20,079 nucleotides of DNA from an uncultured Treponema sp. GTDB taxonomy: Bacteria > Spirochaetota > Spirochaetia > Treponematales > Treponemataceae. Numbering within the stretch: the first letter of the stretch is position 1; each line of letters opens with the position of its first letter. The position numbers were made by a program, and so were the translations under genes. Below are positions 7,548 to 15,568 of this stretch, piece by piece. The notes beneath the pieces are model-generated. The model did not search any database and was not told the origin of the DNA. It saw only the letters and a list, made by a program, of their open reading frames with translations. The stretch lies in NCBI GenBank assembly GCA_937902445.1, contig CALELJ010000123.1, forward strand, positions 1-20,079. Reading direction: 5' to 3'.

Positions 7548-8450
7548 ATGATGGAAATCAATACAATTCGCAGTATGTATGGTCCTTATTTCAAGCAGAT
7601 CGCGGAAAATTCCGTAGCTGCGGCAAAGATCGACGCTTCAAACGTATATCAACCGGCAAACGAGAAAAACAGATTTCTTATCGACAAGCTGGTTTCAGAC
7701 AATATCCTTCCGGAAAGCCACATCGGCGCAAAGGAAAACTTTCTGGACTTCTACAGACAGGTAAAGGAAGGTAAAAGCGGACTCATTCTCATGGAGCATT
7801 ATGCAAACACGGATCTTCCGGCCATCATATATATGCTTGCCAACGACGGAGATCCAGAGCTTGCTGAACTGTCAAAGAAAATTGTCGCCATCGCAGGAAT
7901 GAAGCTCAACGAGGACGACCCTATCGTCCGTGCATTTGCGGAAAGCTTTACACGTGTTGTCATCTATCCTACACGCAGTCTGGACAAGAACGCAAAGGAT
8001 GTCTCTGAAGAAGAAGCAAAAGAAGAAGAAATGAAGGCCCGCAAAATCAATCTTGCAGCCATGCATGCCATGGACGACTGCAAGCGCCGCGGTGAAGTAA
8101 TCCTCGTATTCCCTTCAGGAACACGCTACAGACCGGGACATCCGGAAACAAAACGTGGACTCAAGGAAATCGACAGCTACCTCCGTCTTTTTGACGTTGC
8201 CATCCTCGTAAGCATCAACGGTTCCATACTTCAGATTCAGGATGGAAAGGAAGATATGCTTTCTGACGTCGTCGTTCAGGACAAGGTTGTAATCAGCGCA
8301 AGCCCGGTAATCAACTGCAAGCAGTTCCGCAAAGACTATCTTGCCACACTTCCAGCTGATGAACCTGATCCAAAGCAGAAGGTAATCGACCGCGTGATGC
8401 AGATTCTTGAGGAGCAGCACGACAAGGTTGAAGAAACAAGACTTAAATAG
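7548..8450 (+). CDS. Glycerolipid acyltransferase (PlsC/GPAT-like)
   Basis: 300 residues. The acyltransferase signature HX4D is seen as HYANTD at residues 84-89, inside LILMEHYANTDLP. The substrate-binding block FPSGTRYRPG at 188-197 corresponds to the FPEGTR motif. Such enzymes move an acyl chain from acyl-CoA or acyl-carrier protein to glycerol-3-phosphate or its monoacyl form in phospholipid synthesis. The HYANTDLP form and lack of an obvious membrane helix recall soluble glycerol-3-phosphate acyltransferases, but the acceptor cannot be fixed. A very acidic/basic helix (about 150-166) precedes block III. The start is ATG at 7548 (or the adjacent ATG at 7551) behind GGAG. Divergent from groL, monocistronic, with a perfect promoter and a good terminator. 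Confidence 0.82.
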   Translation: MMEINTIRSMYGPYFKQIAENSVAAAKIDASNVYQPANEKNRFLIDKLVSDNILPESHIGAKENFLDFYRQVKEGKSGLILMEHYANTDLPAIIYMLANDGDPELAELSKKIVAIAGMKLNEDDPIVRAFAESFTRVVIYPTRSLDKNAKDVSEEEAKEEEMKARKINLAAMHAMDDCKRRGEVILVFPSGTRYRPGHPETKRGLKEIDSYLRLFDVAILVSINGSILQIQDGKEDMLSDVVVQDKVVISASPVINCKQFRKDYLATLPADEPDPKQKVIDRVMQILEEQHDKVEETRLK

Positions 8451-8465
8451 AACACAAAATGAAAG

Positions 8466-8497
8466 GCACCTGACATTGGCTCGGGTGCTTTTTTTTT
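8466..8497 (+). terminator. Rho-independent terminator of the acyltransferase
   Basis: GCACCTGA and TCGGGTGC pair (one G-T wobble) around a seven-base loop and are followed by nine Ts. Starts about 15 bases after the stop codon. Confidence 0.88.
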
Positions 8498-8583
8498 AAC
8501 TTGAAAATAAAATGCTAACATCCGGTGGCCAAGGTTCCGACAATGAAAGTATAAAACTAGATTTAAATTAAGACGGACAGAGT

Positions 8584-9990
8584 ATGGCAGAAAACGAATC
8601 ATTCAACACAAAAATCATAATGGCAGCGGCAGACCGCGAACAGTGGTACGATGGAGTTCAGCTTCCTAAAATTCAGGACGACTACAGACTTCACCTTTCA
8701 TGTGTACGTAATATTTTTGACGCTCTTGTTAAGCGCGGACTCATCATTCCTGACCCATACAAAAAGGACAATAAAGTCACTTCGATTCAATCTCCAGACA
8801 CAACTCCGTTCAACGACAATGAAAGGGCACAGGTCCTTGGTATCCGACTGAGCAACTATGAAAGCATGGTCGACTATGTCTGCAACTACATGCGCTTTTC
8901 CGTTGAAATGCTGAACATCGAATCAATCAAAAAGATGCTTGAGCTGAACAACACATTCTCATGGAACAACCTTTCGCTGAATTCAACACGATGCAACACT
9001 AAAGCTCTCGCAACATCATTGAACGAACTTAAGGCCAATGCCGACCAGCTTACAATCAGCATGATCAAGGACAATACCCTTAAGACACAGAACGCAATGG
9101 AAGAAATCATTACTGTTCTGAAAGATCTTGCTGAATTCCAGAGGGAACGGTACAAGCTTGAAATAAGAAAGACTATCCTTGAAAATTCCGCATTCGACAA
9201 GGCAAAAGCTTATGCTTCAACCGCTGGAATGGTTGCGGAAATCAGGCGTCTTTTCACATCATGCATGCCACGCCGTCCGATGAATGCTGAACTCATCAAC
9301 GAACTTTCCCTTGAAGAAACAGCACCAAACAAGGCAGAACTGCAGGCAGCCCTCCTTGCAAAAATTCAGGTGAAGGTTGAATCTACGGAATCAAAGGTTC
9401 AGAAAGTCGACATCCATGCAATCCTTATGGAATCCCTCCGCCTCGTCGGAACAACCTACGACTCCTACAAAGTCGTACTGGACAAGGTCGTCGCAAACCA
9501 CGACATCCTCCAAAGCGGAAAAAAATCATTCAAGGAAAAACTTAAGAAACTCTTGAGGAACCTCTTTGGCCTTGAAGAGCCATCTGTAGATTACGAAGTT
9601 GTCATCACGGACAAAAAGACTGATGCAAAGAAAAAAGAAACCGTGCACTACAAGGAGTTCACAGAGAATCTTCTTAAGCGCATCAAGATATACTCGGCAT
9701 TTGCGGTGAAGGACACTCCAGGGTACACAAGAATTTCCCAGCAGAAAGACGAAGCCATCCTTGACTATCTTAACAAGCAGCTTGTTGAGAACAACCATCT
9801 TTTTGCACTCATCATCGCACTTGATGATTATTTCAAGAACAATGCAAATCCTGTTGACAGACAAAAAATCAAGGGATGCAGCATGGAACTTACAACAATT
9901 AAAAATATCATCGTAAAAGCAAATCAGCAGAGAAGCGATTATGTTGCCTATGCTGAAGAAGCGGAACAGATGAGAAAACTTGGATTATGA
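8584..9990 (+). CDS. Conserved-looking protein of unknown function, 468 residues
   Basis: I do not recognise this family. The product is predicted cytoplasmic: no signal peptide, no membrane segment. It is strongly helical and charged, with long amphipathic stretches near 150-200 (LKDLAEFQRERYKLEIRKTI) and a lysine-rich patch near 312-325 (KKSFKEKLKKLLRNLFG), suggesting a coiled-coil or scaffold-like protein. Codon use resembles its neighbours and the frame is intact throughout, so it is a real gene. The ribosome site is weak (GGACAGAGT before ATG); TATAAA at 8550-8555 may be its -10 box but has no clear -35. The oppA-like gene starts 54 bases after its stop with no terminator between, so they may be co-transcribed. 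Confidence 0.75.
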   Translation: MAENESFNTKIIMAAADREQWYDGVQLPKIQDDYRLHLSCVRNIFDALVKRGLIIPDPYKKDNKVTSIQSPDTTPFNDNERAQVLGIRLSNYESMVDYVCNYMRFSVEMLNIESIKKMLELNNTFSWNNLSLNSTRCNTKALATSLNELKANADQLTISMIKDNTLKTQNAMEEIITVLKDLAEFQRERYKLEIRKTILENSAFDKAKAYASTAGMVAEIRRLFTSCMPRRPMNAELINELSLEETAPNKAELQAALLAKIQVKVESTESKVQKVDIHAILMESLRLVGTTYDSYKVVLDKVVANHDILQSGKKSFKEKLKKLLRNLFGLEEPSVDYEVVITDKKTDAKKKETVHYKEFTENLLKRIKIYSAFAVKDTPGYTRISQQKDEAILDYLNKQLVENNHLFALIIALDDYFKNNANPVDRQKIKGCSMELTTIKNIIVKANQQRSDYVAYAEEAEQMRKLGL

Positions 9991-10044
9991 TGGTCCTGCA
10001 GTCTGCTCAGGCATGGACCACATTCCGGGTTACGGAGAACTGAA

Positions 10045-11604
10045 TTGAAAAAAAACATACTGGCTAAAGTGGTTCTTTTTTTAGCGGGAACCACTGTTTT
10101 TTTTGCTGAAAATCTTCCGGAACAGAGAGTAATCAACATCTCCGTTTCAAACCATGTGTACAACATGAATCCAATGACAGCCGCATACACTGCAGAGGCG
10201 GAACTCTTTACCGGTCTGTACGAAGGCCTGTTTTCCTATGATCCCGCAAACCTGAACCCTGTACCGGCAATATGCACGTCCTATAAAATTTCACGGGACA
10301 AAAAAAGATGGACCTTTAATCTGAGACAGAACGCAATGTTCAGCGACGGAACTCCAATAAAAGCTCAGGATGTAAAGGACTCATGGCTTACCCTTCTTTC
10401 CACAAAAAACGCTCCTTTCGCATCCCTGATCGACAGCATTACAGGAGCGCAGGAATTCCGTGAGGGCCGTCTTGCTGCGGACAAGGTGCGCATAGATGTA
10501 AGGGATGAGCACACTATTGTCGTCCATCTGAAGGAACCAATGGGTCACCTTGCAAAAATTCTCTGCCACCATTCATTCTCTGTCTTAAGTCCAAAGAAGA
10601 ATGTATACAGCGGTCCATTTGTTTTAAAAAAATCTGACTCTTCTGAAATAGTGCTGGAAAAAAATCCAAACTACTGGGACCATGAAAACGTAAAAATTCC
10701 AGGAATCACTTTCCACATCGGAGATGATTACGCCGAAAATTCATTCAAGTTCAACACGGGGAAATTCGACTGGGTTTGCGGAAACGCAGATTTCTCAAAA
10801 ATCATAAACAAGACAAAGCTTCAGATGGGAGCGGAATTCGGCACCGTCTATCTTTTCTTCAAGATGCAGAACTATCCATGGACTCAGAAAGAATTCAGAA
10901 ACGCGCTCATAGAAGCAGTACCTTTCGACGAGCTCAGAAAAAATTTCAGCATCCATGCGGAAACCTTCATCAACCCACTGCCTGGTTATCCTGCCGTCAC
11001 TGGAATTTCCGACTGGGATCTTAGCGACGCAAAGGAAATGATGTCAAACGCACGCAAAAGATACGGAATCGGAGAAGATGAAAAACTGCAGATTGTTTTT
11101 GCAGTAATCTCCGGAGACGAACATCTGAAAGCCTGGGGAGAACTACTGAAAGAAGCCTGGGCTCCACTTGGCGTTGAACTTACAATGCAGAACACGACGG
11201 CTGAAAGATACAACTCGTCAATTCAGGCATGGAACGCAGATCTTTTCTATTATTCATGGATTGGTGACTTTGCAGATCCACTTGCATTCCTTGAACTTTT
11301 CAGAGGCAATTCATCATTGAATGTTTCGCGCTGGGTAAATGCGGAATACGACGACCTCCTGGTACAGGCAATGCGGCTTGAAAACACCGAAGAACAGTAC
11401 AGGCTTATGGCAAAGGCGGAACAGATAGTGCTGGACGACGGAGTGATCATCCCCGTATCCCACCCTGTGAGCGGTCATCTTATAGATACTGAAATAATCG
11501 GCGGATGGAAAACCAACGCCCTTGATGTACATCCATTGAAATACCTATACATCAAGGAAACACCTAAAATGAAAATTCCAAACCTGGTGAAACACTCTTT
11601 TTAG
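10045..11604 (+). CDS. Peptide/nickel-type ABC transporter substrate-binding protein (OppA-like)
   Basis: 519 residues of the SBP_bac_5 family, which captures oligopeptides outside the inner membrane. The N-terminus MKKNILAKVVLFLAGTTVFFA is a signal peptide with likely cleavage after A21; there is no lipobox cysteine, so it is probably a soluble periplasmic protein. Family features: LYEGLFSYDP at 58-67, PAICTSYKISRDKKRWTFNL near 74-93, and FSDGTPIKAQDVKDSW at 99-114. The start is TTG at 10045: GGAG lies 7 bases upstream and the signal peptide begins there, while no suitable ATG is near. No permease or ATPase genes adjoin it, so it must use components encoded elsewhere. Its stop lies 2 bases from the stop of the convergent lipoprotein gene. 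Confidence 0.88.
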   Translation: MKKNILAKVVLFLAGTTVFFAENLPEQRVINISVSNHVYNMNPMTAAYTAEAELFTGLYEGLFSYDPANLNPVPAICTSYKISRDKKRWTFNLRQNAMFSDGTPIKAQDVKDSWLTLLSTKNAPFASLIDSITGAQEFREGRLAADKVRIDVRDEHTIVVHLKEPMGHLAKILCHHSFSVLSPKKNVYSGPFVLKKSDSSEIVLEKNPNYWDHENVKIPGITFHIGDDYAENSFKFNTGKFDWVCGNADFSKIINKTKLQMGAEFGTVYLFFKMQNYPWTQKEFRNALIEAVPFDELRKNFSIHAETFINPLPGYPAVTGISDWDLSDAKEMMSNARKRYGIGEDEKLQIVFAVISGDEHLKAWGELLKEAWAPLGVELTMQNTTAERYNSSIQAWNADLFYYSWIGDFADPLAFLELFRGNSSLNVSRWVNAEYDDLLVQAMRLENTEEQYRLMAKAEQIVLDDGVIIPVSHPVSGHLIDTEIIGGWKTNALDVHPLKYLYIKETPKMKIPNLVKHSF

Positions 11605-11616
11605 TTTCAATTTTTT
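11588..11616 (+). terminator. Possible terminator overlapping the oppA-like stop codon
   Basis: TGAAAC and GTTTCA pair around a 10-base loop and are followed by a run of six Ts on the plus strand. The stem is short and the stop codon TAG (11602-11604) lies at the loop/stem junction, so efficiency is uncertain. Confidence 0.4.
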
Positions 11617-12770
11617 GAGGAAGCCTGAAGTATTGGTTTCAAATCAACGGAAATAAAACCTGCGCGTCCTGTCTTGAAGAAAGAACTTTCTTCCCAGGCA
11701 ACGTACAGTGTGTTTCCGGAGATGGCCTCCTCTCCATATGAAAATCCGGAAGGAAGCAAAGGCAGCCTGAATGCGGCACTTACCTTGTCTTCATTTATCT
11801 TCTTGATGTATGTAGTTCCGTCTGAAAAAACAACCGCACACAGACCACTTGCGGCAGCAACAGCACCATGGGCATTGAGCATGAAATCTGAACTTCCAGT
11901 CTGACAATAGCTTACAGGTGAAGTCCCGGAATTATCACGCCATAAAACATAAAAGGAAATTTCTTCCGGAATGGATGACAGAAGATTTTTGAGATCTGCA
12001 GGAGCAGCATTCCAAAGCTTTGGCATGTTGAGTTTTTTGTATTCATCTTCAGTCATTGGGTTGAACAAAAAAGTTTCCTCGCCCATGGCAGGATTCAGAT
12101 CGGCAAGATCCACAAGAGGCTGCCAGTAAAAATATGAAAATTCAACTCCCGATGCGACACTCTTTTTTGCGGCGCACGACCACGTAGTTCCGTTCCAGAA
12201 AAAACCTGAAATCTGATCCTTATCTCCAAGCTTCAGATTTTCGTAGGACACCAGCGGATAGAAAACCTTTGACACGGGGTTGAATTCCACGAGGAAAGGC
12301 CTTGACTGATGGATAATTCCCTGAGACTTGAAATCATCGTTGAAAAATGTACTCCTGAAAAGATAGAAGACAGGCATTCCGTTGGAGAAGACCATTGAAT
12401 CAGCCGTATCATTTGCGAAAATGGAACTTTCAGGATAAAAATCGATTGAATCCTCGCCAAAAGCAAGAAGACCCATTTTGTTTACAATTGCATAGGCACC
12501 ATATTTAGAGACACTGCCATTGGTTCCGTGGAAATAAGGACAGCTTCCCGCACTGGAAATTCTTACAGCCTCAGTCCATGGTCTTTCAAGAACAATGTCG
12601 GCATTTTGTGGAAGATTAATTTTTTTATATCCGGTATCTGTGAAACAATACCATGTATGGCTTTTTACGGATTCCAGTTCCTGAAAACTGTTGTTTTTCT
12701 GCACATCCTTTTTTGAGCATGAACAAAGCATAATCGGAAGAATCATCAGGGCAGCAAATATATTTTTCAT
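11607..12770 (-). CDS. Predicted lipoprotein of unknown function
   Basis: 387 residues. The N-terminus MKNIFAALMILPIMLCSCSKK is a lipoprotein signal with lipobox LCSC; C18 is the likely lipidated residue and KK follows. The body has recurring aromatic/beta-rich segments such as GTTWSCAA, SFYVLWRDNSG and GNTLYVAWEESSF, suggesting a beta-propeller-like fold, but I cannot name a family. It follows the small exported-protein gene on the same strand by 49 bases, so they may share a transcript; however TATAAT at 12779-12784 sits 9 bases upstream of the ATG. Only GGA lies near the ATG as a ribosome site. Convergent with the oppA-like gene with 2 bases between the stops. Confidence 0.8.
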   Translation of the reverse strand: MKNIFAALMILPIMLCSCSKKDVQKNNSFQELESVKSHTWYCFTDTGYKKINLPQNADIVLERPWTEAVRISSAGSCPYFHGTNGSVSKYGAYAIVNKMGLLAFGEDSIDFYPESSIFANDTADSMVFSNGMPVFYLFRSTFFNDDFKSQGIIHQSRPFLVEFNPVSKVFYPLVSYENLKLGDKDQISGFFWNGTTWSCAAKKSVASGVEFSYFYWQPLVDLADLNPAMGEETFLFNPMTEDEYKKLNMPKLWNAAPADLKNLLSSIPEEISFYVLWRDNSGTSPVSYCQTGSSDFMLNAHGAVAAASGLCAVVFSDGTTYIKKINEDKVSAAFRLPLLPSGFSYGEEAISGNTLYVAWEESSFFKTGRAGFISVDLKPILQASSKN

Positions 12771-12778
12771 GATTCCAT

Positions 12779-12784
12779 ATTATA
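12779..12784 (-). promoter_or_regulatory. Possible -10 box at the lipoprotein start
   Basis: TATAAT on the minus strand predicts a start near 12772, two bases before the ATG. No convincing -35 is present, so this may be only AT-rich spacer. Confidence 0.3.
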
Positions 12785-12819
12785 TAAAAATCAAGGATTC
12801 CGCCACTACAGCCAACGGT

Positions 12820-13323
12820 TTATTCCGCATGCCGACCCTTATCCGGCTTAAGATCGCTTTTTTTGAATGTGCCCCTGGCAATTCTATTCATGATGTTTTC
12901 CTTGTTCACTTTTAAAATGTCATCACCTAACGCAATGCATTCATTTTCAAAGCGTCTCCAGTTGAATGTTGAAAGGCAGTAGTTTTTTTCTTCACTGCTG
13001 TTGGACGATCCGAGTGAAAGTGAATAAAGAACCTCAGATGCAAAACAATAATCCTTGTCCAGTCTGTAATTGTAAGGATATATGGCGGCACATTTATTGC
13101 CTTCGGAATCCCAGGCTATGATTGCAAGGGAAATATTTTTCTCAACAAGGATACTGAAGGAATCTCCCGACACTTTGAATGTTCTGCCGGAAGAAGTCCT
13201 TGCAATCCACGTGTCATTTTTAGGAAGGGTAAAGGAAACAAGTTCATCCCCATAAAAGTGTCCGTACGATGAAACAGACAGACATAAAATAATTGCAGCA
13301 ATGGAACCATATAATACTTTCAT
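12820..13323 (-). CDS. Small exported protein of unknown function
   Basis: 167 residues from MKVLYGSIAAIILCLSVSSYG, a typical signal peptide; cleavage is likely near G21. The frame stays open upstream to 13491, but that extension lies across the MscS stop region and a terminator hairpin, so the ATG at 13323 is preferred. The mature part contains four cysteines (as in GNKCAAIYPY and KNYCLSTF) and ends in a charged tail. I recognise no family. No Shine-Dalgarno is seen; TATAAT or TATATA lies 4-6 bases upstream, so the transcript may begin at or near the ATG. The lipoprotein gene follows on the same strand. Confidence 0.65.
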   Translation of the reverse strand: MKVLYGSIAAIILCLSVSSYGHFYGDELVSFTLPKNDTWIARTSSGRTFKVSGDSFSILVEKNISLAIIAWDSEGNKCAAIYPYNYRLDKDYCFASEVLYSLSLGSSNSSEEKNYCLSTFNWRRFENECIALGDDILKVNKENIMNRIARGTFKKSDLKPDKGRHAE

Positions 13324-13327
13324 ACTT

Positions 13328-13333
13328 ATTATA
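13328..13333 (-). promoter_or_regulatory. Possible -10 box at the small exported-protein gene
   Basis: TATAAT on the minus strand (overlapping TATATA at 13330-13335). With TGCATT at 13353-13358 as a weak -35, TATATA gives 17-base spacing and a predicted start exactly at the ATG. The -35 lies within the terminator stem of mscS, so termination and initiation signals overlap. Confidence 0.35.
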
Positions 13334-13346
13334 TAATTCCCAAAAG

Positions 13347-13387
13347 AAAAAAAATGCATGACACAGTACAAAAACTGCATCATGCAT
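13347..13387 (-). terminator. Rho-independent terminator of mscS
   Basis: On the minus strand ATGCATGATGCAG (13375-13387) pairs with CTGTGTCATGCAT (13354-13366), a 13-bp stem with two G-T wobbles and an eight-base loop, followed by a run of at least seven Ts. It lies about 40 bases after the mscS stop. Confidence 0.8.
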
Positions 13388-13424
13388 ATAAACAATACCC
13401 GGGATATGAATCCCATGGAAAATA

Positions 13425-14282
13425 CTATTTCTTGCTGAGGATATTGATGTCGTAATGTGTATAAGGAATTTCGATTCCTTCTGCACGGCAAGAGTTGACT
13501 ATGGCTGTGTACATTTCATTTTTTGCCTGAATAAGATCACTGCCACCAAACCATACGGCAATCTTGATGGTGATTGCATCTCCAAAACCGTCAAAATAAA
13601 CACAAGGAGCAGGATCCTTAAGAATGCACGGACATTTTCCAGGAATTGAATTTGCTACTGCAAGAGCCTTTTCCATATCGGAATCATAGCTGATTGGCAT
13701 TTCAAAAACATATCGGCGGATTGAATGATGGCTGTAGTTGACGAGGTTGCTGTTGATTACAGAGCTGTTTGGAATACGCACCATCTGGTTATCCAGAGTG
13801 TTCACACGGACACTGAGAAGACCAACACTGTCAACTGTACCAAAGACATCTCCAACCTGGATGAAATCGCCAACCTTCATTGCCTTTTCACTGAGAACAA
13901 AAACACCGCTGATAAGGTTGCTGACACTTGTCTGGGCGGCAAAACCGATTGCAAGTCCGGCTACTCCGGCAGCACCCCAAAGGGCCTTAAGGTTGATTCC
14001 AAAAAGGCTTAGTATATACATCACGATGATGACATAAAAAACATAACTCACAAACTTATTTACAAGCATGTAGGTATGCTGTTCCACTCTTGGAGCTGCC
14101 TGCTTCTTGATGACATGCTTTATGATTCTGTAAAGAACATAGAACACAAGAATCGAAACAACAGCAATGGCAACTTTCATAAGGTTGCCCCAGGTAAGAT
14201 ATGCCATCAACTCATCAAGATGAAGCATGGTCCTTGTCTGGTCAGCCACCTGTGCAACTGACTCTACGACAGTCTCTTCCAT
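13425..14282 (-). CDS. mscS: Small-conductance mechanosensitive channel (MscS family)
   Basis: 285 residues, the size of a simple three-helix MscS. Membrane segments: about 34-55, 74-95 and the pore helix 98-130. The pore helix carries the expected glycine/alanine pattern (WGAAGVAGLAIGFAAQ) followed by SNLISGVFVL. The beta domain starts at KVGDFIQVGDVFGTV (136-150) with VRIPNSSVINSNLVNYS, and a soluble C-terminal domain follows. Such channels open under membrane tension and release solutes during osmotic downshock. The start is set by GGAGG (CCTCC at 14291-14295 on the plus strand), 8 bases from the ATG. It has its own promoter and a strong terminator, so it is probably a single-gene unit although coaBC lies just upstream. 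Confidence 0.93.
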   Translation of the reverse strand: MEETVVESVAQVADQTRTMLHLDELMAYLTWGNLMKVAIAVVSILVFYVLYRIIKHVIKKQAAPRVEQHTYMLVNKFVSYVFYVIIVMYILSLFGINLKALWGAAGVAGLAIGFAAQTSVSNLISGVFVLSEKAMKVGDFIQVGDVFGTVDSVGLLSVRVNTLDNQMVRIPNSSVINSNLVNYSHHSIRRYVFEMPISYDSDMEKALAVANSIPGKCPCILKDPAPCVYFDGFGDAITIKIAVWFGGSDLIQAKNEMYTAIVNSCRAEGIEIPYTHYDINILSKK

Positions 14283-14312
14283 AAATAAAACCTCCGATGC
14301 TATGGACAGAAT

Positions 14313-14340
14313 ATTATAAAATCTGAAAAAACATTCTCAA
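14313..14340 (-). promoter_or_regulatory. Predicted mscS promoter
   Basis: TTGAGA (14335-14340), a 16-base spacer and TATAAT (14313-14318) on the minus strand, giving a leader of about 25 bases that carries GGAGG. This is the conventional arrangement, unlike the leaderless-type starts elsewhere in the window. Confidence 0.6.
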
Positions 14341-14365
14341 AAAAGTTTCTATATATATTTGTATT

Positions 14366-15568
14366 TCATTTTTTTAGAATATCAAGGATATGGTCAAGAA
14401 TATGGCCTGCAACCTCATCTTTTGAAAGAACCGGCAGTTCCGTCTCATTGTCTTTTGTAATCAGTGTCACAACATTGGTATCAATGCCAAATCCGGCTCC
14501 TTCCGTTTTCAGATTATTGGCACATATCATATCAAGCTTCTTTTTTTCAAGTTTTGCCCTGGAGTTTTCAAGCATGTTCTGGGTCTCCATGGAAAAACCG
14601 CACAGAAACTGGTTTTCCTTTTTATTGGCACCAAGCCAGGCAAGGATGTCATCAGTCCTTTCAAGTTCGATCGAAAGTTCCCCATCCTTTTTCTTCAGTT
14701 TTTCATCGCTGACGTTTTTTGGTCTGTAGTCAGCAACAGCGGCGGCCTTTATGATTATGTCAGTCCCACTGAATTTTTCCTTTACCGCATCAAACATTTC
14801 TCCGGCAGACTGAACTTTAACAAGCTCAACACCAACAGGACATTCTATTGATACAGGCCCGGAAACAAGGATTACTTCGGCACCACGGCGATGGGCAATT
14901 CTTGCAATGGCGTATCCCATCTTTCCGCTTGAGTGGTTTGTGATGAACCGTACTGGATCAATCGCCTCTACAGTAGGTCCTGCAGTAACAAGAATTTTTT
15001 TACCGGTCAAATCTTTTTCAAACTGAATTTCATCAAGCACACATTCAAACAGATACTCAGCCTCGGGAAGTTTTCCTTTCCCCGTGTCTCCGCAGGCAAG
15101 ATATCCGCTGGCAGGCTCTATTATTCCATAACCGTAGTGACGGCATTTTTCAAGATTGTCCTGTGTAACTGGATTTTCATACATGGCAGTATTCATGGCA
15201 GGTGAAATCAGTTTTGGACATTTTGCCGCAAGAAAAGTAGTCGTAAGCATGTCATCTGCAAGTCCGTTTGCAATTTTAGCGATGACATTTGCAGTTGCAG
15301 GAGCGACGATGAAAAGATCAGCCGTCTGCGCAATGGAAACATGGGTGGCCTTGAATTCAAAATTTCTGTCAAACGTATCCACAAGACATTTGTTCCCCGT
15401 AAGAGTTTCAAATGTAATCGGATTGATGATATTGCAGGCATTTGCCGTCATCAGAACATGGACGTTGGCACCGTTTTTTACCAGCATGCTTACCAGCGAA
15501 GCAGCCTTGTATGCCGCTATACTGCCGGAAACACCGACAAGAACATTTTTATTTTTCAACACTTTCAT
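14366..15568 (-). CDS. coaBC: Bifunctional phosphopantothenoylcysteine decarboxylase/synthetase
   Basis: 400 residues, normal full length. It makes phosphopantothenoylcysteine from 4'-phosphopantothenate and cysteine (CoaB) and decarboxylates it to phosphopantetheine (CoaC) in coenzyme A synthesis. CoaC domain (about 1-180): VGVSGSIAAYKA at 11-22, the catalytic histidine in ATHVSIAQTADL (H76), PAMNTAMYENP at 123-133 and the catalytic cysteine in GYLACGDTGKGKLPE (C159). CoaB domain (about 190-398): AGPTVEAIDPVRFITNHSSG at 196-215, KAAAVADYRP at 274-283 and the lysine run KLKKKD at 290-295. All key residues are present. The start overlaps the end of the upstream AraC gene by 20 bases, with its AAGGA ribosome site inside that gene, so translation is probably coupled. 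Confidence 0.96.
   Translation of the reverse strand: MKVLKNKNVLVGVSGSIAAYKAASLVSMLVKNGANVHVLMTANACNIINPITFETLTGNKCLVDTFDRNFEFKATHVSIAQTADLFIVAPATANVIAKIANGLADDMLTTTFLAAKCPKLISPAMNTAMYENPVTQDNLEKCRHYGYGIIEPASGYLACGDTGKGKLPEAEYLFECVLDEIQFEKDLTGKKILVTAGPTVEAIDPVRFITNHSSGKMGYAIARIAHRRGAEVILVSGPVSIECPVGVELVKVQSAGEMFDAVKEKFSGTDIIIKAAAVADYRPKNVSDEKLKKKDGELSIELERTDDILAWLGANKKENQFLCGFSMETQNMLENSRAKLEKKKLDMICANNLKTEGAGFGIDTNVVTLITKDNETELPVLSKDEVAGHILDHILDILKK

Noticed and set aside
13324..13491. 56-residue N-terminal extension of the small exported protein
   Set aside because: It would cross the mscS terminator and overlap mscS, and would bury a good signal peptide inside the protein.
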